Shown here in pieces: positions 1 through 7,143 of a stretch of 64,000 nucleotides of DNA. Every line of letters begins with the position of its first letter. Within the stretch, counting starts at the first letter, position 1. The stretch is from CAIVVT01 sp052145115 (GTDB lineage: Bacteria; Acidobacteriota; Terriglobia; Bryobacterales; Bryobacteraceae): contig JBKQPG010000041.1 of the NCBI GenBank assembly GCA_052145115.1, forward strand, positions 1-64,000, in the 5' to 3' direction. The position numbers and the translations under genes are program-made. The notes under the pieces were generated by a model, which did not search any database, was not told the origin of the DNA, and saw only the letters and a program-made list of their open reading frames with translations.

Positions 1-85
1 GGGCTGGGAGCGCTCAACCACAGCGGGCCGCTGCTTCGGCAGCGCGCATAGAGACGTTTCTCGTCCCGATCAGCTCGATAAGTAC

Positions 86-212
86 GATGGGGCGGCGGCT
101 TCGGCCCCGCTCCATCGGGCGAGTAAATTGTATTACTGAGCCGCGACCGCGAGGGAGCGGGTGCGCTACGTGGGGCAGGCGGCCACGCCTGCGCCGGACC
201 GTCAGGTCCGGC
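86..212. repeat. cluster of three hairpins in a gene-free stretch
   Basis: Positions 1-292 hold no convincing gene. They contain three inverted repeats: 86-95 with 107-116 (10 bp with one G-T pair), 175-181 with 186-192 (GCAGGCG/CGCCTGC, 4-nt loop) and 193-200 with 205-212 (GCCGGACC/GGTCCGGC, 4-nt loop). The last two abut. The layout resembles REP-like palindromic elements found between genes in many high-GC genomes. Whether this one is dispersed cannot be judged from a single copy. Confidence 0.5.
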
Positions 213-293
213 CCCTTCACGGCCCGCACCTCATCCACTCGTTCCTTCGCCTCAGCCGTAGTGTGCCCGCCGCAAATTCGTTTTCTGAAACAC

Positions 294-325
294 AAAAACC
301 GCCGGAGCGGCATTCGCCCCGGCGG
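294..325 (-). terminator. intrinsic terminator of the coiled-coil protein gene
   Basis: CCGCCGG (299-305) pairs with CCGGCGG (319-325). On the minus strand the stem is followed by a short T run (294-298). It lies 22 nt past the stop of the minus-strand gene ending at 348, so it should end that transcript. Confidence 0.7.
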
Positions 326-347
326 TCTGCGCATCCTTCAGCCTGGC

Positions 348-1232
348 TTATCGGGTGTTGCCCTGCACCTTCGGCGTGGCTAGGTAGCCCGAAACCTGGT
401 TCTTCTTCACGCTGTTGACCACGATCTCGTACGGCTGCCGCGCCTTGGTGGTTATGAACTGGACCGGCTCGAACAAGCCCTTGTCCTTCTTCGGAATCGT
501 ATTGTCGTCAACCGAAACGTCCATCGTGTAGAGATGCGTCTTCTGATCGGCCTTCTTGAGCTTCAACATGATGTCGCCCACCCGCTGCGCCTTCTTCTCC
601 TTGGTGGTCAGCGTGAACTCGAAGTAGTTCCGGTCGTTGAGCGCCTTCAGCGCGGCCAGCTCCTTGCCGTTCGTCGCGATCAGCCCGCTCTGCACGCCCA
701 GGTCGCCCTGCGTCGTGTGCAATGAGGCGATCGTCTTGTCGAGTTCGCTCTTGGTGGCCGAAACCTCCGTCCGCACGCTCGAAACGTCGCTCGAAACCGC
801 GCCGATCTTCGATGTCGCAGCCTCGTCCACCTTGCTGATCTGGCTCTCCAACTCCTGCTTCTCCTTCGCCTGCGCCGCCGCCAGCCGCGCGGTCAGCTCT
901 TCGGCGTGCTTCTGGGCGTCGAGCTTGGCCTGGCCGGCCGACTGGCTGGCCTGTCGCTTGGCTTCGGCCAACTGGGCCTTCAGGTCTTCCATGTTCCTCG
1001 TCGCCGCGGCGCTGGTCACGCTCTCGGTCTCGCGCACGCGCCCGACTTCGTTCAATATCGATTCCTGCATCTTGGCCGTCTGCTGCTTTAGGCCGTCGAT
1101 CTGCAGGTACAGGAAGATGTTCGCGGCGATTAGCGCAATGACCGCGCCAAACAAGATCGCAAACTTCATCCCCGAGCTGTCATGCTGCGGCGGGGTATAG
1201 CCGGGCTGGGGGGTGTACGGTGATCCGGACAT
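348..1232 (-). CDS. membrane-anchored coiled-coil protein
   Basis: 294 aa, no family recognised. The N-terminus is a short Pro/Gln/Tyr-rich cytoplasmic stretch, then one membrane segment at about residues 23-44. Residues 45-190 are rich in Ala, Glu, Lys and Gln with heptad-like spacing, so a long coiled coil is expected, probably outside the cytoplasm. The last 90 residues are Lys-rich and look globular. AAGGAG lies about 9 nt before the ATG, which supports this start. It is a single gene with its own terminator, divergent from the FkbM gene. The role is unknown; an envelope-spanning or scaffolding function is only a guess. Confidence 0.8.
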   Translation of the reverse strand: MSGSPYTPQPGYTPPQHDSSGMKFAILFGAVIALIAANIFLYLQIDGLKQQTAKMQESILNEVGRVRETESVTSAAATRNMEDLKAQLAEAKRQASQSAGQAKLDAQKHAEELTARLAAAQAKEKQELESQISKVDEAATSKIGAVSSDVSSVRTEVSATKSELDKTIASLHTTQGDLGVQSGLIATNGKELAALKALNDRNYFEFTLTTKEKKAQRVGDIMLKLKKADQKTHLYTMDVSVDDNTIPKKDKGLFEPVQFITTKARQPYEIVVNSVKKNQVSGYLATPKVQGNTR

Positions 1233-1463
1233 CTACGGTCGCTCCTTCTGCTTCCACGGACTGATGACTCATCCGCCCGGCCTCGCTCCAATCCCGATAG
1301 CGGATCATCATTATCGTAACATCCGAGACGCAGTCCGGAACCGCTCCGTTTCCCGTCTCTTCCCGGCGCCCCGCTCTTCTTTACCGCTGATCCCCTGTTT
1401 CGGGTCCCTCCGCCACGCGATCATCGCCCGCCGCATTGAGGCGCGCGCCGCGCCCCGGCACCT

Positions 1464-1471
1464 GATACTCT
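1464..1471 (+). promoter_or_regulatory. possible extended -10 of the FkbM gene
   Basis: TGATACTCT (1463-1471) reads as an extended -10 (TG-n-TACTCT) ending 7 nt before the GTG start at 1479. No Shine-Dalgarno sequence separates them, so the transcript may be leaderless. No good -35 is visible. Confidence 0.3.
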
Positions 1472-1478
1472 GTCCGTT

Positions 1479-2381
1479 GTGAAACGACTCGCCTTACTCC
1501 TGCTCTTCCTCGCGCTCGTCGCGCTGCTCGTGTGGATCCCCATGACCCGCGACGCCTTTCTGGTTCTGGCCGGACACGGCCACGGCTGCACGGTCGCCCG
1601 GGCCTTCGATATCGAACGCCACGAAAAGGAACTGACCCGCGTCAAGGACGATGTCCTCAGCCGCTCCCGGCTCATCGAAAAGGATCCCAACGGCCTGGAA
1701 CACTATTCGACGCCCGACGGCGATTACTGGTCGCCCGCCAAGCAGCAGTACAACCTGCCTTTCAACATCGCCGAGCAGTGGACCCGCATCTACGGCACCG
1801 GCGCCCGCGCCGTACAGAAAGGCGACATCGTCCTCGATTGCGGCGCCAACGTCGGCGTCTTCGTCCGCACCTCGCTGCGCGCCGGCGCGGAGAAGATCAT
1901 CGCCATCGAGCCCGCGCCCGATAACCTCGAGTGTCTGCGCCGCAATTTCCGCGCCGAGATCGCCTCCGGCCGCGTCGTCGTCATCCCCAAGGGCGTCTGG
2001 GACAAGGAGGATTTCCTCGACCTCATGGTCGATCCGGAGAATCAGCCCGCCAACAGCTTCATCATCCACCGTCCTGGCGCCTATGCCGTCCACAGCGTGC
2101 CGCTGACCACCATCGACCATCTCGTCGCCGAGTTGCAGCTGCCGCGCGTCAACTTCATCAAGATGGACATCGAAGGCGCCGAAGTGCGCGCCGTGCACGG
2201 CGCCAAGGATACGCTCGGGCGGTTCCATCCGCGCATGGCGTTGTGCACCTATCACGTCGACGATCATCCGCGTGAAGTGCCGCGCGCCGTCCTCGAGGCC
2301 TGGAACGGCTACACCGTCGAATGCGGCACCTGCCTGTATAACGACTGGAAGGTGCGGCCCGAGGTCCTGTTCTTCCACTAG
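1479..2381 (+). CDS. FkbM family methyltransferase, membrane anchored
   Basis: 300 aa. Residues 3-21 form a hydrophobic N-terminal anchor or signal sequence, unusual for this mostly cytoplasmic family. The SAM-binding motif DCGANVGVF begins at Asp120, followed by IAIEPAPDN. VNFIKMDIEGAE is the conserved FkbM post-motif. FkbM enzymes O-methylate sugars or other small hydroxylated groups; the substrate here is unknown. The start is GTG. It stands alone between divergent and convergent neighbours, so context gives no pathway. Confidence 0.88.
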   Translation: MKRLALLLLFLALVALLVWIPMTRDAFLVLAGHGHGCTVARAFDIERHEKELTRVKDDVLSRSRLIEKDPNGLEHYSTPDGDYWSPAKQQYNLPFNIAEQWTRIYGTGARAVQKGDIVLDCGANVGVFVRTSLRAGAEKIIAIEPAPDNLECLRRNFRAEIASGRVVVIPKGVWDKEDFLDLMVDPENQPANSFIIHRPGAYAVHSVPLTTIDHLVAELQLPRVNFIKMDIEGAEVRAVHGAKDTLGRFHPRMALCTYHVDDHPREVPRAVLEAWNGYTVECGTCLYNDWKVRPEVLFFH

Positions 2382-2646
2382 CGCTGGTTTCAACCCGCGT
2401 CATAGCCTCTCATCGGGCCCGCTTCCCGGCCTCCCGGCAGTCTTCGGGCGCCCGCGCCGCGCACCGTCCAATCGCGGCAAATGCCTATCGAAAGATATCT
2501 ATTGAATCGGCTCACGAAAGGTCCCGAAGGGTTGTCCGGAACGCCGCGGAGTGTACTTCAGGCCCTGCCTGAACCCGCCGCCGCGGCCTTCTCCGCCTCT
2601 CGAACCGGCTGCTCCCTCGCCCTGTTGCGATCGCGTGAGCACTCTG

Positions 2647-2689
2647 AAAATAAAAAGCCGGCGTGGACTCGGAGGAAGATCCACGCCGG
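2647..2689 (-). terminator. intrinsic terminator shared by the birA-coaX operon and small RNA A
   Basis: Perfect 10-bp stem (CCGGCGTGGA at 2658-2667 with 2680-2689) and a 12-nt loop. On the minus strand it is followed by CTTTTTATTTT. This is a textbook Rho-independent terminator, 150 nt past the stop of the gene ending at 2840. Confidence 0.85.
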
Positions 2690-2749
2690 ATCATTGCCAG
2701 CTTGAATCGGAGGAATGCTGGCTAGCTCGTACCAGATGTACGCTCTGGA
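2647..2749 (-). ncRNA. candidate small RNA with anti-Shine-Dalgarno loops (copy A)
   Basis: Gene-free region 2382-2839. Read on the minus strand, a roughly 103-nt RNA from about 2749 would fold into three hairpins: 2744-2748/2732-2736 (CCAGA/TCTGG), 2717-2722/2696-2701 (GCCAGC/GCTGGC) and 2680-2689/2658-2667 (10-bp terminator stem). The loops of the second and third both carry UUCCUCCGA, which contains CCUCC, complementary to Shine-Dalgarno sequences. A sigma70-like promoter lies just upstream and a T run follows the last stem. It could be an independent sRNA or one processed from the 3' end of the upstream operon. The fold, promoter and loop motif are visible; the function is inferred. Confidence 0.5.
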
Positions 2750-2755
2750 GGGGAT

Positions 2756-2785
2756 ATTATCACAGCATTGGCCTTTAGAAAACAA
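2756..2785 (-). promoter_or_regulatory. promoter candidate for small RNA A
   Basis: On the minus strand TTGTTT (2780-2785) and GATAAT (2756-2761) are separated by 18 nt. Initiation would fall near 2749, just before the first hairpin. Confidence 0.45.
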
Positions 2786-2839
2786 GACTTAGTACTGAGC
2801 GTTCCGGTACTCTGCCGCCCGTCGCCGTACCGAGGCCCG

Positions 2840-3535
2840 TTAGACCATGAAAAACAGGCTCAAGCGCGGTAGTCCCGCTGTTTCATATACTTTTCGGTCA
2901 AGAAAGCTCTTTTGCAACTGCGCCAGTTGATCCGCTGTCATCTTGCTGCGATACGGCCGTAACTGCAAATCCAGTTCGCGCCGCATCTCGAACAGCTCCT
3001 CGTCCGCCAGCCGCGTCCGCGCCAGCGCAGCCATCTTCTCCTCGATCGCCGTCAGGCGCTGATCCAGCTCCTGCGGATCCCGGAGATGCTCCTCCAGTGC
3101 GCCGCCGATCCGTTCCACTGCCAGCGCGATCTCTTCATACCCGGGCAGCGCCGCCAGCGCCGCGCGCCCCTTCTCCAGATGCGCCCGAACTGTCTCCACC
3201 GGAAACGCGTCCTGGGCCGGGTGCGCGCCCGGCGAGGGCAGGTTGTTCGCCATCGCCTCCGCTTCGCGCATCACCGCCTGGGTGCAATAGGCCAGCGAAT
3301 TCACCAGGCTGGTCCGGTTTTTCCGGTGACGCCATTTGTCGAATGCCGTGTCAATCCCGCGCAGCACGGCCTCCAGCGGCACCCCGCCGTTTTTCCACGT
3401 TTCCACCAGCGCCCAGTCCAGCGGGGACATCAGGAACAGGCCGGTCCCGCGCGCGCGTTGGAATTGCTCTTCCACTTCCGTGAAGTAGTTAAAATAATTC
3501 AGCCGCCACTCGTGCGCGTCCTCGCTCATGCCCAC
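2840..3535 (-). CDS. conserved-looking hypothetical protein, last gene of the birA-coaX operon
   Basis: 231 aa, soluble, family not recognised. The first 85 residues are aromatic and Arg/Lys-rich (WRLNYFNYF, LDWALVETW). The rest is strongly helical with many Glu/Arg/Leu repeats. It has no signal peptide or membrane segment. It starts 8 nt after the coaX stop, so the two are almost certainly co-transcribed. A role linked to coenzyme A or biotin metabolism is possible but rests only on position. Confidence 0.8.
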   Translation of the reverse strand: MGMSEDAHEWRLNYFNYFTEVEEQFQRARGTGLFLMSPLDWALVETWKNGGVPLEAVLRGIDTAFDKWRHRKNRTSLVNSLAYCTQAVMREAEAMANNLPSPGAHPAQDAFPVETVRAHLEKGRAALAALPGYEEIALAVERIGGALEEHLRDPQELDQRLTAIEEKMAALARTRLADEELFEMRRELDLQLRPYRSKMTADQLAQLQKSFLDRKVYETAGLPRLSLFFMV

Positions 3536-3543
3536 ACTCTTTG

Positions 3544-4311
3544 CTAGCTCCGGTTCCGCTCCCAGATTCTCTGCAATCCCTCCAGCGTCAGGTTCTCGTC
3601 CAGTTGCCTGATGTAGCGCGAACTGGGCGCGATCAGCGCCGCTTGCCCGCCCGTGGCCACGGTCATGGTGTGCGGCCCCAGTTGCGCCACCACGCGTTCC
3701 AGCAGCCCGTCGATCAGCCCCACGAAGCCGAAAAACAGCCCCGACTGGATGCTGCCCACCGTGTTCGTCCCGATCACCTTCTCCGGCTCCCGGAACTCCA
3801 CCATGGGCAGCTTGGCCGCCTTCGAGAACAGCCCGCTGATGGCCATGCCGATGCCCGGCGCGATCATGCCGCCGACAAACTCGCCGTGTTCCGACACCAC
3901 GTCGAAGTTAATCGACGTGCCCAGGTCCACGACCACGCATGGTCCGCCGTACTTGAAAAACGCCGCGCTGGCGTTCACCAGCCGGTCCGCGCCCACCTCA
4001 CCGGGGTTATCGTACAGATTCGCCAGGCCCGTGTCGGTCGCCGCGCCGACGAACAGCGCCTCGGTCCGAAAGTAGCGCCGCGCCATCTCCTTCAGCGGCT
4101 CGTCGATAATCGGCACCACGCTCGAAACGATGAAGCCGTCCACCTGCGCCAGGTCCAGCCCCTCCAGGGTGAACAGGTTGCGCATCAGGATGCCCCATTC
4201 GTCGGCCGTCTGGTCCCGGTCGGTGCGCAAACGCCAGCGCGTCACGATCCGCTCGCCGTCGAACACTCCGATGGTCACATTTGTGTTGCCCGCGTCCAGT
4301 GCCAGCAGCAT
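3544..4311 (-). CDS. coaX: type III pantothenate kinase
   Basis: 255 aa, usual family length. CoaX phosphorylates pantothenate, the first committed step of coenzyme A synthesis, and unlike type I enzymes is not feedback-inhibited by CoA. Diagnostic motifs are the ATP-binding LDAGNTNVTIG at residues 5-15, GADRLVNA, and VVDLGTSINFDVV (second phosphate-binding motif of the ASKHA fold), followed by GGMIAPGI. It begins 16 nt after the birA stop and is followed at 8 nt by a hypothetical gene. The birA-coaX pairing is common in bacteria. Confidence 0.97.
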   Translation of the reverse strand: MLLALDAGNTNVTIGVFDGERIVTRWRLRTDRDQTADEWGILMRNLFTLEGLDLAQVDGFIVSSVVPIIDEPLKEMARRYFRTEALFVGAATDTGLANLYDNPGEVGADRLVNASAAFFKYGGPCVVVDLGTSINFDVVSEHGEFVGGMIAPGIGMAISGLFSKAAKLPMVEFREPEKVIGTNTVGSIQSGLFFGFVGLIDGLLERVVAQLGPHTMTVATGGQAALIAPSSRYIRQLDENLTLEGLQRIWERNRS

Positions 4312-4327
4312 TTCGCGTTCCCTCCCT

Positions 4328-5089
4328 TCAATCCTCCAACGGCCGCACGCCGCCGGCCGTGATCACCCGCTCGCCGCCGCCTTCCAGCCGAAGCCGCAGG
4401 AACCCGTCCGCGCTCAGCCCGCCGGTGGTTCCGCGCGCCTTTCCCTCCGGCAGCTCCACTTCCACCCGCTTACCCTCGGCGTAGCTCGACATGGTGGCAA
4501 ACAGCGTCAGGATCGGCGCCGCGCCGCCCGTGGCCAGGATATTCACATTGCTGTCGATCGACCGCAGCAGCGCGGCCAGCAGAGGCTCGCGCTCGAACTG
4601 CTCGCCGCTCTCGATGCGCAGCGACGTGGCAATCCGCTCCAGTTCGGCCGGAAATTCCGTCTGGTTGACATTCAGTCCCACTCCCGCCAGGATCGCTCCG
4701 TTGTGCAGCTCGGTGAGAATCCCGCACACCTTGCGCCCTTTGATCAGAACGTCGTTGGGCCAGCGCAGGTCGCACTCCAGGCCGGTGAGCAGTTGAATCA
4801 CGTCCGCCACGGCCACGCCCAGCGCCAGCGTCACCACCGGCACGCGTTGCGGCGGCAGCTCCAGCCGCAGAATCGCGGTGAAATACAGCCCCTCGCCAGG
4901 CGGCGAATACCACGCCCGCCCCAGCCGGCCCTGGCCCCCGCGCTGCATCTCGGTGCCTACAGTCGTGCCAGACGCCGCGCCCGCCGCGGCGAGCCGCTGG
5001 GCCTCGCGCATCGTCGTGTCGAGCTCCGCGTGCCACTCGATGCGCCGCTCCGGGAGCCGCCGCCGCACCTGTTCCACGTCCAGAGCCAT
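4328..5089 (-). CDS. birA: biotin--[acetyl-CoA-carboxylase] ligase
   Basis: 253 aa. Attaches biotin to the biotin carboxyl carrier protein of acetyl-CoA carboxylase through biotinyl-AMP. The catalytic core has the Gly/Arg loop (RGGQGRLGRAW), LYFTAILR, WPNDVLIKGRKVCGILTE and the GVGLNVNQ strand. There is no N-terminal helix-turn-helix, so this is a class I ligase that modifies protein but does not act as the biotin repressor. First gene of the birA-coaX-hypothetical operon. Confidence 0.95.
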   Translation of the reverse strand: MALDVEQVRRRLPERRIEWHAELDTTMREAQRLAAAGAASGTTVGTEMQRGGQGRLGRAWYSPPGEGLYFTAILRLELPPQRVPVVTLALGVAVADVIQLLTGLECDLRWPNDVLIKGRKVCGILTELHNGAILAGVGLNVNQTEFPAELERIATSLRIESGEQFEREPLLAALLRSIDSNVNILATGGAAPILTLFATMSSYAEGKRVEVELPEGKARGTTGGLSADGFLRLRLEGGGERVITAGGVRPLED

Positions 5090-5265
5090 GCCTAGAGGTT
5101 ATCAACCATTGCACGGCTGCCTTGTGCCGCCCCGCGGACGTCGCCTCGCCACGTGTCGCGGCCATGCCGGACCCGGCGCTCGGCAAGAGACTGCACATGG
5201 AGGCAAGGGATGCGGCGTGAGAGCGCGGGCGATGTGGAGAATAGCCGAAAGCACGAACACCCGGA

Positions 5266-5294
5266 TTGCTTATTCGCAAGATTGCGAATAAGCT
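5266..5294 (+). promoter_or_regulatory. toxin-antitoxin promoter with a 26-bp palindromic operator
   Basis: GCTTATTCGCAA (5268-5279), spacer GA, then the exact inverted arm TTGCGAATAAGC (5282-5293). It overlaps a possible promoter TTGCTT (5266-5271), 17-nt spacer, TAAGCT (5289-5294). A protein bound to the palindrome would block both boxes, as expected for autorepression by the antitoxin. The GTG start of the toxin follows 8 nt later, suggesting a leaderless message. Confidence 0.7.
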
Positions 5295-5302
5295 GAAGTG
5301 GA

Positions 5303-5671
5303 GTGCCGAGAACAAAGGTCGTCTTGTTTAGGGAAGAGGATGGATCGTGCCCGTTCCTGGATTGGTTCGACGGACTGGGCCTCAAGGCCCAGGACAAGTG
5401 CTATTTGCATCTGGAGCGGCTGGCCGAGTTGGGGCATGAGTTGCGGCGGCCCGAGGGGGACCTGTTGCGCGACGGCATACACGAATTGAGAATTGGGCTG
5501 CAGGGCTCGAATTACCGGATCCTTTACTTTTTTCATGGCCGCATGGCGGCGGTCGTGTCCCATGGGCTGGTGAAGCTGCGGGCAGTTCCGCCCAGGGAGA
5601 TCGACCGGGCGGCCGAACGCAAGCGCCGATTCGAGGCCGATCCGCAGAAACACACCTACGAGGAGGCGTGA
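5303..5671 (+). CDS. RelE/HigB-type toxin (phage-derived Gp49-like)
   Basis: 122 aa. Belongs by pattern to the Gp49-like branch of the RelE/ParE toxin superfamily: VVLFREEDGSCPFLDWFDGL, then GHELRRPEGDLLRDGIHELRIG and YRILYFFHGRMAAVVSHGLVK. These match the strand order and basic residues of ribosome-dependent mRNA interferases. It starts with GTG. The antitoxin gene begins 1 nt after its stop, a toxin-first order typical of HigBA-like systems. Autoregulation is suggested by the palindrome immediately upstream. Confidence 0.85.
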   Translation: MPRTKVVLFREEDGSCPFLDWFDGLGLKAQDKCYLHLERLAELGHELRRPEGDLLRDGIHELRIGLQGSNYRILYFFHGRMAAVVSHGLVKLRAVPPREIDRAAERKRRFEADPQKHTYEEA

Positions 5672-5672
5672 G

Positions 5673-5993
5673 ATGACGCTCAAGCGCAAACCAACGAACG
5701 ACGCATTGGAGGTGCTGCGGCGCCGTTACTACGCCGAGAGACCGGCGCGCCTGAAGGAATTGGAGGAGGCGCGCGCCAACGCCGAAATCGCGCGGCGGAT
5801 TCAAGGGCTGAGGACAGAGGCAGGGCTGACGCAAGCGCAGCTGGGGAAGCTGATCGGCACGACGGCGTCGGTGATCTGCCGTCTGGAGGACGCCGAATAC
5901 GAGGGCCACTCGCTGGGGATGCTGCGGAGGATTGCAGCGGCGCTGAATCAGAAGGTGGAAATCCGCTTCGTTCCGATCGGGCGGCCGGCCTGA
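5673..5993 (+). CDS. Xre-family antitoxin
   Basis: 106 aa. An N-terminal helical, Arg/Glu-rich segment (residues 1-45) probably wraps the toxin. It is followed by a helix-turn-helix of the Xre/HigA type at about residues 48-95 (LRTEAGLTQAQLGKLIGT, VICRLED, LRRIAAALNQKVEIRF). It should neutralise the upstream toxin and, with it, bind the 5268-5293 palindrome. The two genes are separated by a single base, so translation is coupled. Confidence 0.88.
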   Translation: MTLKRKPTNDALEVLRRRYYAERPARLKELEEARANAEIARRIQGLRTEAGLTQAQLGKLIGTTASVICRLEDAEYEGHSLGMLRRIAAALNQKVEIRFVPIGRPA

Positions 5994-6003
5994 AGGATGG
6001 GCC

Positions 6004-6029
6004 CAAGGCAGGTTGCGGGCCCTGCCTTG
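6004..6029. other. 9-bp hairpin between convergent genes
   Basis: CAAGGCAGG (6004-6012) pairs perfectly with CCTGCCTTG (6021-6029). It sits just after the antitoxin stop, with nadC converging from the other side. There is no T run on either side, so it may impede read-through or protect 3' ends but is not a canonical terminator. Confidence 0.45.
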
Positions 6030-6092
6030 GCGAGGTGGGAGGCGAGTAGGCGGGATTGCCTATCGACTCGCCACGCCGGGGCGCCCGCGGCG

Positions 6093-6929
6093 CTACTCCA
6101 TCGACAGCCGGAAGTTGATATCCATTGACCGCGCCGAATGCGTGATCGCGCCGGCGCTCACGAAATCCGCGCCCGCTTCGGCGAAGGCGCGCACGGTTTC
6201 CAGCGTGACCCCGCCCGAAATCTCGACCATGGCGCGGCCCTTCACGCGCGCAATCCACGTCCGTGCCTGCTCCGGCGTCAAGTTGTCCAGCAGCAGGTGC
6301 GTCGCGCCGCAGTCCAGCGCATCGTCCATCTCTTCCCGCGTCCGCACCTCAATCTCCACCGGCACCGTCTGGCCTTTCACCGCCTCCATGGCCGCGCGCA
6401 CATTGCCCGCCGCCGCGATGTGATTGTTCTTGATCAGAATCGCGTCGTACAGTCCCATGCGGTGGTTCTTGACGCCGCCCGCCGCCGCGGCCAACTTCTC
6501 CAGCCGCCGCAGCCCGGGCGTGGTTTTGCGCGTGTCCTGCACCTTGCACCTGGTGCCCTCCACTTCCTGCACGAAGCGGTTGGCCAGCGTCGCCACGGCC
6601 GACAGCCGCTGGATGAAATTGAGCGCCGTGCGCTCGCAGGTCAGCAGGGTCCGCGCCGGCCCGCGCACGCGCGCCAGGCAGTCGCCGCCCCACACCCGCT
6701 GGCCGCTCTGCTTGCGCACCTGCACGGTGACCCCGCCGCCCTGCAGCTCGTAAATCAGCTCGAGCAGCTCGACTCCCGCCACCACCATCCGTTCGCGGGC
6801 GTAAAACGCCCCGGCCGCCTGGCGCTGGGCCGGCACGACCAGGTTGGTGGTCAGGTCGCCGCTGCCGATATCCTCCTCGAGCGCCCGGCGGACCGAGTCG
6901 CGGACCTGTGGATGCGTAATGTCGAACAT
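6093..6929 (-). CDS. nadC: nicotinate-nucleotide pyrophosphorylase (quinolinate phosphoribosyltransferase)
   Basis: 278 aa from the ATG at 6929; the frame stays open upstream but that extension looks unlike the family. NadC converts quinolinate and PRPP to nicotinate mononucleotide in de novo NAD synthesis. Visible motifs: LEEDIGSGDLTT, LTCERTALNFIQRLS, DTRKTTPGLRRLEK, GGVKNHRMGLYDAILIKNNH, VEIEVRTREE and the phosphate-binding VEISGGV. No nadA or nadB lies nearby. Confidence 0.96.
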   Translation of the reverse strand: MFDITHPQVRDSVRRALEEDIGSGDLTTNLVVPAQRQAAGAFYARERMVVAGVELLELIYELQGGGVTVQVRKQSGQRVWGGDCLARVRGPARTLLTCERTALNFIQRLSAVATLANRFVQEVEGTRCKVQDTRKTTPGLRRLEKLAAAAGGVKNHRMGLYDAILIKNNHIAAAGNVRAAMEAVKGQTVPVEIEVRTREEMDDALDCGATHLLLDNLTPEQARTWIARVKGRAMVEISGGVTLETVRAFAEAGADFVSAGAITHSARSMDINFRLSME

Positions 6930-7143
6930 GGCCAATGACTCTCTTTCCAATCGGCCTGTTTGCCGGGTCCAGCCAATTGTGGACTGGCCAGTCCCGCAAC
7001 CGTTTTTCAGCCCGGCGATCCGTTGGCCGGCCGATTCCGCCTGGGCGCAGCGGCCACAGTGGATTCCAAGCCCGCCCGGCTGGTTCGTGGGGCGGGCAAT
7101 TAGGCCTGCCAACGGCTTTCCGCCGGTCGTTGACCCGAGCCCT

